A DNA stretch of 64,000 nucleotides from Aliihoeflea sp023389195 (GCA_023389195.1 JAEWET010000009.1:1-64000), one strand, 5' to 3'. Positions 26,552-36,619 are shown, counted from the stretch's first letter. Notes: generated from the letters alone by a model not told the origin. A program made the numbers and translations.

Positions 26552-26636
26552 AAGCGGGGGTGCCAGCCGGCGACTTCTGTGATATTCGCCGCGCACTTCT
26601 CCAAAAATCGCCAGATATCCGGAAGGTCCGCAGATC

Positions 26637-27950
26637 ATGTCAGCGCCGCGCGTCTCGTTCGTTAGCCTTGGGTGCCCCAAGGCGCTGGTGGATTCCGAGC
26701 GGATCATCACGCGGTTGCGCGCTGAGGGTTACGAGATTTCCCGCAAGCATGACGGCGCGGACGTGGTGGTGGTCAACACCTGCGGCTTCCTCGATTCGGC
26801 ACGCGACGAATCGCTCGAGGCGATTGGCCAGGCGATGAAGGAGAACGGCAAGGTCATCGTCACCGGCTGCATGGGCGCGACGCCGGAGCTGATCCGCCAG
26901 AAGCACCCGAACGTCCTCGCGATCACAGGCCCGCAGGCTTATGAGAGCGTGATGGGTGCGGTGCACGAGGCGGTGCCCCCGGCGCACGAGCCGTTCCTCG
27001 ACCTGATCCCGGCGCAGGGCGTCAAGCTGACGCCGCGCCACTACGCCTATCTCAAGATTTCTGAGGGTTGCAACAATCGCTGCACCTTCTGCATCATCCC
27101 GTCGCTGCGCGGCGACCTCGCCTCGCGCCCTGCCGGCGACGTGCTGCGGGAGGCCGAAAAGCTGGTCGCGGCTGGTGTGAAGGAAATTCTGGTCATCTCG
27201 CAGGACACGAGCGCCTATGGCGTCGACCTGAAATATCAGGAGAGCCAGTGGAAGGACCGCGCGGTCCGTACGCGCTTCCTCGACCTTTGCCGCGAACTGG
27301 GCGACATGGGAGCCTGGGTGCGCCTCCATTACGTCTACCCCTACCCGCATGTCGACGAGGTCATCCCGCTGATGGCGGAGGGCAAGGTGCTGCCCTATCT
27401 CGACATTCCGTTCCAGCACGCTTCGCCAGCGGTGCTGAAGAACATGCGCCGGCCTGCACATCAGGAAAAGACGCTCGACCGCATCCACAAATGGCGCGAC
27501 ATCTGCCCGGACCTCGCCCTGCGCTCCACCTTCATCGTCGGCTTTCCCGGCGAGACGGAGGAGGATTTCGAGATGCTGCTCAACTGGATCGACGAAGCGA
27601 AGATCGATCGTGCTGGCTGCTTCAAATACGAGCCGGTCGGTGGTGCGCGGTCCGAGGCGATGGACCTTCCCGAGGTGCCGGCCGAAGTGAAGCAGATCCG
27701 CTGGAACCGCTTCATGGAGCGCCAGCAGAAGGTTTCCGCCAAGCTCCTGGCCAAGAAAGTCGGCAAGCGTCTGCCGGTCATCATCGACGAGACGACCGGC
27801 CTGACCGCGAAGGGCCGCACCCGCTACGACGCGCCGGAGATCGACGGATCGGTTTCGGTGACCTCGCGGCGCCCGCTGCGGGTCGGCGATGTCGTGACGG
27901 TCAAGATCGACAGCGCCGGCGCGTACGACCTGACCGGCACGGCCGTCTGA
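26637..27950 (+). CDS. rimO: ribosomal protein uS12 methylthiotransferase
   Basis: The 437-residue radical-SAM enzyme adds a methylthio group to Asp of ribosomal protein S12. The N-terminal cluster cysteines are C13, C49 and C78. The radical-SAM cluster is C145-x3-C149-x2-C152 (EGCNNRCTFC). A C-terminal TRAM domain follows (about 375-437). LGCPKALVDSE and NTCGFLD separate RimO from MiaB. The stop directly abuts that of the convergent GST gene. Confidence 0.96.
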   Translation: MSAPRVSFVSLGCPKALVDSERIITRLRAEGYEISRKHDGADVVVVNTCGFLDSARDESLEAIGQAMKENGKVIVTGCMGATPELIRQKHPNVLAITGPQAYESVMGAVHEAVPPAHEPFLDLIPAQGVKLTPRHYAYLKISEGCNNRCTFCIIPSLRGDLASRPAGDVLREAEKLVAAGVKEILVISQDTSAYGVDLKYQESQWKDRAVRTRFLDLCRELGDMGAWVRLHYVYPYPHVDEVIPLMAEGKVLPYLDIPFQHASPAVLKNMRRPAHQEKTLDRIHKWRDICPDLALRSTFIVGFPGETEEDFEMLLNWIDEAKIDRAGCFKYEPVGGARSEAMDLPEVPAEVKQIRWNRFMERQQKVSAKLLAKKVGKRLPVIIDETTGLTAKGRTRYDAPEIDGSVSVTSRRPLRVGDVVTVKIDSAGAYDLTGTAV

Positions 27951-28595
27951 TCACCCGTTCGACTCCATCTGCTTCTGGAAAAACGGCGTCGCCATCGCGA
28001 GTTCGTAGTCCTTCGCCGCGGCTCGCTTGTTCGCCGGGCGGTCTGCCACGCGCGCCATGTAGTCGACGAAGGCCGGCTTTTCGGGCAGCACCTTCATGTG
28101 GCTCATCGTGTAGCCGATGGCTGATGCAAGCTGCGTATCGGCGGCGGTGAAGCTGTTGCCGACGGCATAGTCGTGTTCCGTCAGTTGCCGCTCGACATAG
28201 CGCACCATGTCCTCGAACACGCCGAACGAATAGTCGTTGCTTGCATAGGTGAGACCGTGGGCGCGCGCCGCGAGCGCCGGGTCGAACACGGAATCGCAGT
28301 AGACGAGCATGGTGAGATACGGCCCGCGGCGTGGATCGTCGATCGCCGGCGCGAGGCCTGCTTCCGGAAAGCGATCCGCCAGATAGGCGGTGATCGCCGC
28401 GCGCTCGGTGATGGTGACACCGTCATGGACGATCGCGGGCACTTTCTTGCTCGGCTGGATTTGCCGATACGCCTCGTTGACGCCACCTTCCTTGCGGATG
28501 TCGACGAGTTCCATCTCGTAAGGCACGCCGAGTTCCTCCATGAGCCAGAGCATGCCGGAACTGCGGGACCAGGGCGCGTGATAGAAAGTCAGCAT
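27951..28595 (-). CDS. glutathione S-transferase family protein
   Basis: The 214-residue protein has an N-terminal thioredoxin-like half (LTFYHAPWSRSSGMLWLMEELGVPYE, then KKVPAIVHDG and the TERAAITAYLADRFP glutathione-binding block) and a helical C-terminal half. The substrate is unknown. It lies downstream of the BMP importer on the same strand, but a strong hairpin at 28680-28703 separates them, so it probably has its own promoter. Confidence 0.9.
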   Translation of the reverse strand: MLTFYHAPWSRSSGMLWLMEELGVPYEMELVDIRKEGGVNEAYRQIQPSKKVPAIVHDGVTITERAAITAYLADRFPEAGLAPAIDDPRRGPYLTMLVYCDSVFDPALAARAHGLTYASNDYSFGVFEDMVRYVERQLTEHDYAVGNSFTAADTQLASAIGYTMSHMKVLPEKPAFVDYMARVADRPANKRAAAKDYELAMATPFFQKQMESNG

Positions 28596-28679
28596 CGAAT
28601 GTCTCCTCGCTGGATCGATGGCGCACCCTACCCGAGTGCTCCTGACAGCGGATTGTCAGGAGGATGTACCGGAAACGAA

Positions 28680-28703
28680 AACGGGCGCCCGAAGGCGCCC
28701 GTT
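28680..28703 (-). terminator. terminator of the BMP-family importer operon
   Basis: A 10 bp GC-rich perfect stem (aacgggcgcc/ggcgcccgtt) closes on a tetraloop that reads TTCG on the minus strand. TTCGTTTCC follows on that strand. It starts 23 bp after the BMP gene stop. Confidence 0.8.
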
Positions 28704-28725
28704 CCATTTTTCGCGAAGGTTTCGC

Positions 28726-29799
28726 TTACTGCGGAAGCTGGTCGTCGACGCCCTGGACGTAGAAGTTCAGGCCGAGAAGCACGCCTTCCTCGGCGACCTC
28801 GCCTTCGGCGAGCCAGTCGGAGCCGTCCTGCTTCTTGATCGGGCCGGTGAAGGGGTCGAACTCGCCGGACTTGATCTTGGCTTCCGTCTCTTCGGCCAGC
28901 GCCTTAACGTCGTCGGGCATGTTGGTATAGGGCGCCATGACGACGTGGCCCTCGGCCATGCCTTCCCAGACGTCGTGCTGCTCCCAGGTGCCGTCGATGA
29001 CAGCCTCGATGCGCTCGATGTAATACGGACCCCAGTCGTCGATGATCGAGGTGAGCTGGGTTTCCTTGCCGAACTCGATCATGTCCGAAGCCTGGCCGAA
29101 TGCCTTGATGCCGCGGTCGGCTGCGACCTGCATCGGGCCGGTCGAGTCCGTGTGCTGCGTGATGATGTCGACGCCCTGGTCGATCAGCGCGGTGGCGGCA
29201 TCGGCTTCCTTGGCCGGGTCGAACCAGGTGTTGGCCCAGACGACCTTGACCTGGAAGTCCGGATTGACCGACTGCGCGCCGAGCAGGAAGGCGTTGATGC
29301 CCATCACTACTTCGGGAATCGGGAACGAGGCGATGTAGCCGGCGACGCCCGCTTCCGACATCTTGGCGGCGATCACGCCCTGTACGTAGCGACCTTCGTG
29401 AAACTTGGAATTGTAGGTCGCGACGTTTTCGCTTTCGCGCTTGTAGCCGGTCGCGTGCTCGAACTTCACGTCCGGGAAGCGGGCCGCGATCTTGTTGGTT
29501 GGGTCCATGTAGCCGAACGACGTCGTGAAGATGATGTCGCAGCCCGAACGGGCGAAGCGCTCGATGGCGCGCTCGGCGTCGGCGCCTTCCGGCACGCTTT
29601 CGAGGTAGGCGGTCTCGAGCTTGTCGCCGAAATGTTCTTCGGCTTCGAGAAGGCCCTGATGGTGCTGGTAGGACCAGCCGAAATCGCCGATCGGGCCGAC
29701 ATAGATGAAGCAGGCCTTGGTCGGATCGTCCTGTGCGGAGGCGACCGCCGGAATGAGCACGGCAGCGGAAGCTGCCAGAGCAAGAAGTGTGTTTTTCAT
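28726..29799 (-). CDS. BMP family ABC transporter substrate-binding protein
   Basis: The 357-residue precursor starts MKNTLLALAASAAVLIPAVASAQ, a type I signal peptide with no lipobox. The mature part is a Bmp/PnrA-like periplasmic binding protein (KACFIYVGPIGDFGWSYQHHQG, DIIFTTSFGYMD, VKVVWANTWFDPAKEAD). The family binds nucleosides or related purine compounds. It is the last gene of an importer unit with two permeases and an ATPase, 52 bp after the second permease. Confidence 0.93.
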   Translation of the reverse strand: MKNTLLALAASAAVLIPAVASAQDDPTKACFIYVGPIGDFGWSYQHHQGLLEAEEHFGDKLETAYLESVPEGADAERAIERFARSGCDIIFTTSFGYMDPTNKIAARFPDVKFEHATGYKRESENVATYNSKFHEGRYVQGVIAAKMSEAGVAGYIASFPIPEVVMGINAFLLGAQSVNPDFQVKVVWANTWFDPAKEADAATALIDQGVDIITQHTDSTGPMQVAADRGIKAFGQASDMIEFGKETQLTSIIDDWGPYYIERIEAVIDGTWEQHDVWEGMAEGHVVMAPYTNMPDDVKALAEETEAKIKSGEFDPFTGPIKKQDGSDWLAEGEVAEEGVLLGLNFYVQGVDDQLPQ

Positions 29800-29851
29800 C
29801 AAAGTTCGTCCTCTGTTGGTCACCAAGGGGGCGTATCCCGTGTTTTGACTT

Positions 29852-30766
29852 CTAGCGATCTGGAACAAACGGCCGCCCCAAAGATGCCGGTGTGTTCACC
29901 ATAGTCAGTCGCCGGTTTCGAGAGATGAGTACAAGTACGACAATCGTCGCGATATAGGGAAGTGCCGAAAGAAGCTGCGAGGGAATGCCGATGCCCAGCG
30001 CCTGTGCATGGAGCTGGCCGATCGACACCGCGCCGAAGAGATAGGCGCCGGCCAGCACGCGCAGCGGACGCCACGAGGCGAAGACGACGAGCGCGAGCGC
30101 GATCCAGCCGCGGCCGGCCGTCATGTTCTCCACCCATTGCGGCACGTAGACGAGCGACAGATGTGCGCCGGCAAGCCCCGCGCAGGCGCCGCCGAACAGC
30201 ACTGCCAGATAGCGGATGCGCACGACCTTGATGCCGAGCGCGTGGGCGGATGCGTGGTTGTCGCCGACCGAGCGCAGCGTCAGTCCGGCCTTGGTGTAGA
30301 ACAGGAACCAGGCGACGCCGACGGTCAGGAAGACGGACACGTAGAAGATCAGGTCCTGGCTGAAGACCAGCCGGCCGACGATGGGCAGTTCTGAAAGGAA
30401 CGGCACGTCGAGCCGCGGCAGGCGCACGCCTGGCTGGCCGACGAAGCTTTCGCCGATCATGCCGGAGAGGCCGAGGCCGAGAAGCGTCAGCGCGAGGCCG
30501 GTGGCCACCTGGTTGGTCACGAGCGTCAGCGTCAGGAAGGCGAAGAGCAGCGAGAAGAGCGCGCCGACGATGATCGCCGCGAGCGCGCCGAGGAACGGGT
30601 TGCCGGTCATCAGCGCGACGCCGAAACCGGTCACCGCGCCCATGATCATCATGCCTTCGACGCCGAGGTTGAGCACGCCCGAGCGCTCGACGACGAGTTC
30701 ACCGATCGCCGCGAGAAGAAGCGGCGTCGCGGCCATCGAGACGGTGAGCAGGATGGCTTCAAACAT
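29852..30766 (-). CDS. ABC transporter permease, nucleoside/BMP type (second permease)
   Basis: The 304-residue membrane protein of the branched-chain/ribose permease family begins MFEAILLTVSMAATPLLLAA. It has about eight to ten helices, with GELVVERSGVLNLGVEGMM and RSVGDNHASAHALGI as family blocks. Its start overlaps the end of the first permease gene by 8 bp. It resembles YufQ/NupQ-type subunits, which pair with a YufP-type permease. Confidence 0.92.
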   Translation of the reverse strand: MFEAILLTVSMAATPLLLAAIGELVVERSGVLNLGVEGMMIMGAVTGFGVALMTGNPFLGALAAIIVGALFSLLFAFLTLTLVTNQVATGLALTLLGLGLSGMIGESFVGQPGVRLPRLDVPFLSELPIVGRLVFSQDLIFYVSVFLTVGVAWFLFYTKAGLTLRSVGDNHASAHALGIKVVRIRYLAVLFGGACAGLAGAHLSLVYVPQWVENMTAGRGWIALALVVFASWRPLRVLAGAYLFGAVSIGQLHAQALGIGIPSQLLSALPYIATIVVLVLISRNRRLTMVNTPASLGRPFVPDR

Positions 30767-31850
30767 GGGCGGCCTCCGCCTTTTGAGCGGGGCGCACGAG
30801 GCGCACACGGTAGTGGATCAGCGTGTCGCAGGCCAGCACGAAGAACAGGATGGAGCCCTGGAAGGCCCGCACGACCTTGTCGGACAGGCCGACGGAGATC
30901 TGTGCCGCTTCGCCGCCCAGATAGGTCAAGGCGAGGATCAGGCCGGCGGCGACGATGCCGAGCGGGTTCAGGCGGCCGAGGAAGGCGACGATGATTGCGG
31001 TGAAGCCGTAGCCCGGCGAAATCGTCGGGCGAAGCTGCCCGATCGCGCCGGACACTTCCGAAATGCCGGCAAGGCCCGCCATCGCGCCGGAGACGAGGAA
31101 GGCGAAGACGACCATGCGGCCGGCCGAAAAGCCGGCGAAGCGCCCTGCCCGCGGGCTCTGGCCGATGACCTTGACCTCGAAGCCCTTCAGCGTCTTCGAC
31201 AGCATGAACCAGAGAACCAGCGCTGCGACGATCGCGAAAACGAAGCCCCAATGCGCGCGGCCCGACGCCGACCAGATTTCCGGCAGGATCGCGTATTCGT
31301 GGAAATTGCGCGTTTCGGGGAAGTTGAAGCCCTGCGGATTGCGCCATGGGCCGCGCACCAACCAGTCGAGGAAGAGCTGGGCGACGTAGACCAGCATCAG
31401 GCTCGACAGGATTTCATTGGTGTTGAACCGCACCTTGAGGAGCGCCGGGATGAAGGCATAGGCCGCGCCGCCCGCCATGCCCATGATCAACATCAGCGGC
31501 AGGACGAACCAGAACTGGAAGTCGGGAAACAACACCGGCAGGACCGAGCCGGCAATGGCGCCCATGATGAACTGACCCTCGGCGCCGATGTTCCAGTTGC
31601 TCGACAGGAAGCAGACGGACAGGCCGACCGCGATCAGGATCAACGGCGCAGCCTTGATCGCCAGTTCGTGCAGCGACCACGTCTCGGTCAGCGGGTCGAT
31701 GAAATAGTAGTAGAGCGTTTCGACCGGGTCCTTGCCCAGCGCGGCGAAGAGGATCGCGCCGGCGACGATGGTCAGGCCGAAGGCGATGAAGGGCGACAGC
31801 GCGCTGAACAGCGTCGATTGCTGCGGCCGCTTGACGAGTTCGAGCCGCAT
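30759..31850 (-). CDS. ABC transporter permease, nucleoside/BMP type (first permease)
   Basis: The 363-residue membrane protein begins MRLELVKRPQQSTLFSALSP and contains FLSSNWNIGAEGQFIMGAI and ATPTISPGYGFTAIIVAFLGRLNP-like blocks of the YufP/NupP group. It forms the membrane channel with the permease encoded downstream. Its ATG shares one base with the ATPase stop, so translation is coupled. Confidence 0.92.
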   Translation of the reverse strand: MRLELVKRPQQSTLFSALSPFIAFGLTIVAGAILFAALGKDPVETLYYYFIDPLTETWSLHELAIKAAPLILIAVGLSVCFLSSNWNIGAEGQFIMGAIAGSVLPVLFPDFQFWFVLPLMLIMGMAGGAAYAFIPALLKVRFNTNEILSSLMLVYVAQLFLDWLVRGPWRNPQGFNFPETRNFHEYAILPEIWSASGRAHWGFVFAIVAALVLWFMLSKTLKGFEVKVIGQSPRAGRFAGFSAGRMVVFAFLVSGAMAGLAGISEVSGAIGQLRPTISPGYGFTAIIVAFLGRLNPLGIVAAGLILALTYLGGEAAQISVGLSDKVVRAFQGSILFFVLACDTLIHYRVRLVRPAQKAEAAHV

Positions 31851-33427
31851 CAGACCGCTTCCTCCTCGAACGGGCGCGGTGGATGCGCCCCATCGGCGCC
31901 GCCCATCAGCAGCCCGACCTTCTCGAAGGTCGCCTCGGCTATCGGGATCGGCGCGGACAAATGCCCGTCATGCATGACGGCGATGGCGTCCGACATCTCG
32001 AACAGTTCATCGAGGTCCTGGCTGATGACGAGGACGGCGGAGCCGGAGCGCGCGAGGTCGATCAACGCCTGGCGGATGCGTGCCGCCGCGCCGGCGTCGA
32101 CGCCCCAGGTCGGCTGGTTGACGACCATGACCTTCGGCTCGCGATCGAGTTCGCGCCCGATGATGAACTTTTGCAAATTGCCGCCGGAAAGTGCGGAAGC
32201 TTCCGGGTCTTCCGCGCTCTTCCTTACGTCCATTGCCTCGACGATGCGTTTCGCGGCAGCCGCGATGCGGCTCGTGCGTATCGTACCGGCCGCGCCCATA
32301 TATTCGCGCGCGTCGGTGCGGTAGCGCGAGAGGAACAGGTTTTCGGAAAGCTTCATGGCCGGCGCCGCGCCGTGGCCGAGCCGTTCCTCGGGCACGAAGG
32401 CAGCGCCTTTCAGTCGGCGCTGCGAAATCCCGAGCCGGCCGACCGTATGGCCGGCGACGCGGACCGTATCGGCGCGATCCTGCAGCGCTTCGCCCGAAAC
32501 GGCCTCGAAGAACTCGCCCTGCCCGTTGCCGGCAACGCCGGCAATACCGAGCACCTCGCCGGCATGGACCGTGACGGAGATATCGCGCAGCGCGACCGAA
32601 AAGGGTGTCGCGGGCTTGCGGCTCAGCTTGTCGATCTCGAGCAGCGGCCGGTGATCATTGGCACGGGCGGGCACGTCGCGGGTGACGTTCTGGACCTCGA
32701 GGCCGACCATCATGCGCGCCAGCGAAGCGGCCGTTTCCTGCTTCGGGTCGCAGTGGCCGACGACCTTGCCGTGCCGCAGGACGGTCGCGCGGTCGCAGAT
32801 GCGCTTCACCTCTTCGAGGCGATGGGAGATGTAGAGGATCGACTTCCCCTCGCCCTTCAGCCGCTCCAGCGTCTCGAACAGCTTGTCGGCTTCCTGCGGG
32901 GTCAGCACCGAGGTCGGCTCGTCGAGGATGATGAGCTCGGGTTCCTGCAGCAGGCAGCGGATGATCTCGATGCGCTGGCGCTCGCCGACCGACAGGTCGC
33001 CGACATGGCTGAACGGGTCGAGTGGCAGGCCGTAGGCCTTGGAGAGGTTTCGCGCGCGTTCCGCGATCTTCATGATCGGCGTGTCGTCGTCGATGGACAG
33101 CGCGATGTTCTCGGCAGCCGTCAGCGCCTCGAACAGCGAGAAATGCTGGAACACCATGCCGATGCCGAGCGCACGCGCCTGGGCGGGGCTGGATATGCGG
33201 ACTGGCTCGCCCTTCCAATGGATGGTGCCGGAGGCCGGCTCCAGCGAGCCGAACAGCATCTTGACCAGCGTCGACTTGCCGGCGCCGTTCTCGCCGAGAA
33301 GGGCATGGATTTCGCCCCGGCCGATGGTCAGGTCGACATCGTCGCAGGCCTTGAGCGATCCGAATATCTTGGTCAGCCCGCGAACCGCGAGCAAGGCTTC
33401 GGTCTGGCTCGGATCGGACTGATCCAC
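31850..33427 (-). CDS. ABC transporter ATP-binding protein, nucleoside/simple-sugar type with two ATPase domains
   Basis: The 525-residue protein has two fused ABC domains. The first has Walker A GENGAGKST, signature LSVGERQRIE and Walker B LIILDEPTSVL. The second has the degenerate GVAGNGQGEF loop, signature LSGGNLQK and VNQPTWGVD. This asymmetry is normal for the RbsA/YufO group. It is first in the importer unit (ATPase, two permeases, binding protein). A 138 bp gap to pcs holds imperfect TTGAAA/TTTCAA inverted repeats near 33520-33542 that could be a regulatory site. Confidence 0.94.
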   Translation of the reverse strand: MDQSDPSQTEALLAVRGLTKIFGSLKACDDVDLTIGRGEIHALLGENGAGKSTLVKMLFGSLEPASGTIHWKGEPVRISSPAQARALGIGMVFQHFSLFEALTAAENIALSIDDDTPIMKIAERARNLSKAYGLPLDPFSHVGDLSVGERQRIEIIRCLLQEPELIILDEPTSVLTPQEADKLFETLERLKGEGKSILYISHRLEEVKRICDRATVLRHGKVVGHCDPKQETAASLARMMVGLEVQNVTRDVPARANDHRPLLEIDKLSRKPATPFSVALRDISVTVHAGEVLGIAGVAGNGQGEFFEAVSGEALQDRADTVRVAGHTVGRLGISQRRLKGAAFVPEERLGHGAAPAMKLSENLFLSRYRTDAREYMGAAGTIRTSRIAAAAKRIVEAMDVRKSAEDPEASALSGGNLQKFIIGRELDREPKVMVVNQPTWGVDAGAAARIRQALIDLARSGSAVLVISQDLDELFEMSDAIAVMHDGHLSAPIPIAEATFEKVGLLMGGADGAHPPRPFEEEAV

Positions 33428-33565
33428 TCAACCCCCATTTCGGCGACCTTTTCGGCCTGCCTCTTGTGTTCCCTGACGTGACCTTATGCCCGGCGGTCCA
33501 AACCCGCAAAGCTTGCCTGAATTTGAAAGTGCTTCAAGTTTCAACCGTGTGATCGGCGGTCGCCC

Positions 33566-34399
33566 TCAACCCTTCTTGAGGCCCAGCGTGGGGAAAATCT
33601 GCATGACGATGCCGACGCAGAACAGGTAGATGCTGAGGATCGCGATGGCGATCTGCACGAATTCGGACGGGTTCATGTCCATCAGAAGCGCATAGGCCGA
33701 CAGCGCGCACCAGCCCAGGAATACCCCCAGATTGAGCGGGCGCAGGCGCTGGACGCGCACCGGATGGAGGAAGTTGAGCGGCAGGAAGGTCAACAGCGCC
33801 GCGATCAGGACGACCGCGAAGGAAATCCACTCGCCCGGCTCGATGACGAAGAGCGTGAAGACCACCATGTTCCAGACGACCGGGAACCCCTTGAAGAAGT
33901 TCTCCTTCGTCTTCATGCCGGTGTCGGCGTAGTAGATCGCACTCGACACGACAATGATCGCGGCAGACAGGAAAGACAGCCCCTCGCCCATGAATCCGCT
34001 CTGATAGAGCGCGAAGGCGGGGATCAGGACGTAGGTGACGTAGTCGATGATGTTGTCGAGGAGCTCGCCCGACCAGGTTGGCAGCACTTCCTTGACGTCG
34101 AGCTTGCGGGCGATCGGTCCGTCGATGCCGTCTACGAAGAGGGCAAGGCCAAGCCACAGGAACATGGCGGTCCATTGCTTTTCCGCCGCCGCGACCAGCG
34201 ATAGGAAGGCAAGGAACGATCCCGATGCCGTCAGGAGGTGGACCGAGAAGGCGCGGGCCTGCGGCCACGTCACTTTCTTCTTCGGCTTCGGGATGCGCTG
34301 CGACAGCGGCTTCCGGTTGGTGTCCTTGCTCACGTCGAGGCCAGTCCAGCTTGCGAGGGATGGCCGGGCGGCCGTCCAATCAAAGTCGAGGCTCCGCAA
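33566..34399 (-). CDS. pcs: phosphatidylcholine synthase (CDP-diacylglycerol-choline O-phosphatidyltransferase)
   Basis: The multi-helix inner-membrane enzyme makes phosphatidylcholine from choline and CDP-diacylglycerol, a pathway typical of host-associated and soil alphaproteobacteria. The CDP-alcohol transferase motif is present (VDGIDGPIARKLDV...GELLDNIIDYVTYVLIP), and RAFSVHLLTASGSFLAFL is the usual Pcs start region. The true start is uncertain: the longest frame begins with TTG at 34399 (277 residues), GTG codons at 34333 or near 34276 would give more usual lengths, and none has a strong ribosome binding site. Confidence 0.93.
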   Translation of the reverse strand: MRSLDFDWTAARPSLASWTGLDVSKDTNRKPLSQRIPKPKKKVTWPQARAFSVHLLTASGSFLAFLSLVAAAEKQWTAMFLWLGLALFVDGIDGPIARKLDVKEVLPTWSGELLDNIIDYVTYVLIPAFALYQSGFMGEGLSFLSAAIIVVSSAIYYADTGMKTKENFFKGFPVVWNMVVFTLFVIEPGEWISFAVVLIAALLTFLPLNFLHPVRVQRLRPLNLGVFLGWCALSAYALLMDMNPSEFVQIAIAILSIYLFCVGIVMQIFPTLGLKKG

Positions 34400-34476
34400 T
34401 GGGCCAAATCGCCCCGTTGATCAATCCCGCGCGTGAGAACATATAGCTCATATCAAACGGAAAGCAGGCTGAGACC

Positions 34477-35697
34477 ATGGAACGTGTCGAGTACGATGTC
34501 CTGATCGCGGGAACCGGCCCCGTCGGCCTGATCGCGGCGCTGGCCTTTGCCGATGCGGGATTCCGGACGGCGCTGGTCGGTCCGAAGGCGTCGACGAGCG
34601 ACGGGCGCACGACCGCGATCATGGACCCTGCCCTGCGTTATCTCGACGCGCTGCTCTTAGGGCCGGTGCTTGCGCAACATGGCGAACCCCTGAAGACCAT
34701 GCGCATCGTCGATGCGACGTCGCGGCTCGTGCGCAGCCCGACGGTCACGTTCCGCGCGGCCGAGATCGACCTTCCCGCCTTCGGTCTCAACATCGCCAAT
34801 CGCGAACTCAACACCGCGCTGGAAAGCGCCGCCGTCGCGCGCCCCGGTGTCGTCCGATACGAGGGGCTGGTGGAACGCTGGGAGACCGGCGAGCACCTTG
34901 TGGGCGCAGTGCTGTCCGATGGCTCCGAACTTTCCGCGCGGCTGGTCGTCGCTGCGGACGGGCGAAGCTCCCCTGCCCGCCTTGCCGCCGGCATCGAGGT
35001 CGATGCGCGCCCGACGGGACAGACGGCGATCGTTCTCGCCTTCTCGCACACGCGCCCGCATTCGGGCATCTCGACCGAGTTCCACACCGAATCAGGGCCG
35101 TTCACGCAGGTTCCGCTTGCCGGCGACCGGTCGAGCCTCGTCTGGGTGGTGAAATCGCAGGATGCCGCCGAGCTTCTCGCGCTGGACCGGGCCGAACTCG
35201 CCGACCGAGTCGAACGCCAGATGCGCTCGATGCTTGGGCGCGTCACGGTCGACGTCGATCCCCAGGCTTATCCGCTTTCCACCTCGCAGCCGCGCCGCTA
35301 TGCCGACAGGCGCATTGCTCTTATCGGGGAAGCGGCCCATGTCTTTCCGCCTATCGGTGCGCAGGGCCTCAATCTGGGCATCCGCGACGTGGAAAGCCTC
35401 GTCTCGGTAGCCACCCGCCACCGGGCGGACCCGGGCGTGTCGGCGGCGCTGGCCGAGTATGAAGTGCACCGCCGTCCCGATGTCGCCATGCGCGCCAATG
35501 CGGTCAATCTGCTCAACCGGTCGCTCTTATCCGACCTGCTTCCCGCCCAGCTTGCGCGCAGCACCGTCTTCGAGGCGTTGCGCGCTTTTTCGCCTTTGCG
35601 GACGTTCTTCATGCATGAGGGCATGCGGCCGGGTAGCGGCCTGCACTCGATGCTCTCTTTCAGGACCAGGGATCGACGGGCAGCAGACCGGACTTGA
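34477..35697 (+). CDS. UbiH/COQ6-type FAD-dependent monooxygenase
   Basis: The 406-residue flavoprotein has the N-terminal dinucleotide fold AGTGPVGLIAAL, the middle VVAADGRSS block, and the C-terminal FAD segment IALIGEAAHVFPPIGAQGLNLGIRDVESL. This group hydroxylates the ubiquinone ring. Which position is modified cannot be read from sequence. It is divergent from pcs, and its last 38 bp overlap the convergent AEC transporter gene. Confidence 0.9.
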   Translation: MERVEYDVLIAGTGPVGLIAALAFADAGFRTALVGPKASTSDGRTTAIMDPALRYLDALLLGPVLAQHGEPLKTMRIVDATSRLVRSPTVTFRAAEIDLPAFGLNIANRELNTALESAAVARPGVVRYEGLVERWETGEHLVGAVLSDGSELSARLVVAADGRSSPARLAAGIEVDARPTGQTAIVLAFSHTRPHSGISTEFHTESGPFTQVPLAGDRSSLVWVVKSQDAAELLALDRAELADRVERQMRSMLGRVTVDVDPQAYPLSTSQPRRYADRRIALIGEAAHVFPPIGAQGLNLGIRDVESLVSVATRHRADPGVSAALAEYEVHRRPDVAMRANAVNLLNRSLLSDLLPAQLARSTVFEALRAFSPLRTFFMHEGMRPGSGLHSMLSFRTRDRRAADRT

Positions 35698-36619
35698 TGG
35701 CGTAGAGGATCAGGGTCAGCGTGGCGATGGACACGATCGTCGTGACCAGAACGCTTGCCGAAGCCCGCTCAATCCAGACGCCATATTGCTGTGCGATGAC
35801 GAAGACGTTGGTGGCCGTCGGCAGCGCGGCGAGCAACACGGCGGTATAGATCCACATCGGCGGAAAGCCGCCGATCGCGGTCAGGATCGCGTAGCAGATC
35901 GCCGGATGGATGACGAGCTTGAAGAGCGTGATCGGCAACAGTTCGACCGGCGCGCGCTTTAGCGGCCGAAGCGCGATCGTCACGCCCATCGCGAAAAGCG
36001 CGCAGGGTGCGGCGGCGCGGGCGAAGAAGTCGATCAGCGTTTCAAGCGGCAGCGGCGGGCTGTATTGCAGCCAGGCGAGCGCGACGCCGATTGCGGAGGC
36101 GATGATGAAGGGATGCAGCGCGATCTTGCGCAGGACGTCCATCGCGACGCTGCCGAAAGACTGACGGCTGCGGTCCGCCACCGCCATCAGGAACGGCGTC
36201 ATCGCGAAGTGGATGGCGTTTTCGAAGCAGAAGATGAGCGCCACAGGGACCGCGGCTTCCGGCCCGAACGCCAGAAGCGCGATGCCGGGACCCATGTAGC
36301 CGATATTGCCGTAGGAGGCCGCGAGCGACTGGATCGTGGTCGCGCGAAGATCGCGTGTCCTGACCCAGGCGATCGCGAACATCAGGAAGAAAACGCAATA
36401 GGTCGCCGCTACGGCGCCGAGGATGAAGCGCCAGTTGGCCAGATCCTCGAGCGGGGTGCGCGACAGAAGCTGGATGAACAAGGCGGGCAGCGCGAGGTAG
36501 ATGATGAAGAAATTCATCCATCCCAGCGCCTCGACAGGCTGCCTGGTCAGCCGGGCGACGAACGCGCCGATGAAGATCATGCCGAAGAAGGGCAGAACGA
36601 GTGCGACGATTTCCGACAT
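35660..36619 (-). CDS. AEC family transporter (auxin efflux carrier/malonate permease type)
   Basis: The 319-residue membrane protein has about ten helices in two inverted halves. PFFGMIFIGAFVARL at the N-terminus, YGNIGYMGPGIALLAFG in the middle and PTATNVFVIAQQYGV near the end are typical of the family. The substrate is unknown; relatives carry malonate or other organic anions. It is transcribed alone. Confidence 0.9.
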   Translation of the reverse strand: MSEIVALVLPFFGMIFIGAFVARLTRQPVEALGWMNFFIIYLALPALFIQLLSRTPLEDLANWRFILGAVAATYCVFFLMFAIAWVRTRDLRATTIQSLAASYGNIGYMGPGIALLAFGPEAAVPVALIFCFENAIHFAMTPFLMAVADRSRQSFGSVAMDVLRKIALHPFIIASAIGVALAWLQYSPPLPLETLIDFFARAAAPCALFAMGVTIALRPLKRAPVELLPITLFKLVIHPAICYAILTAIGGFPPMWIYTAVLLAALPTATNVFVIAQQYGVWIERASASVLVTTIVSIATLTLILYAIKSGLLPVDPWS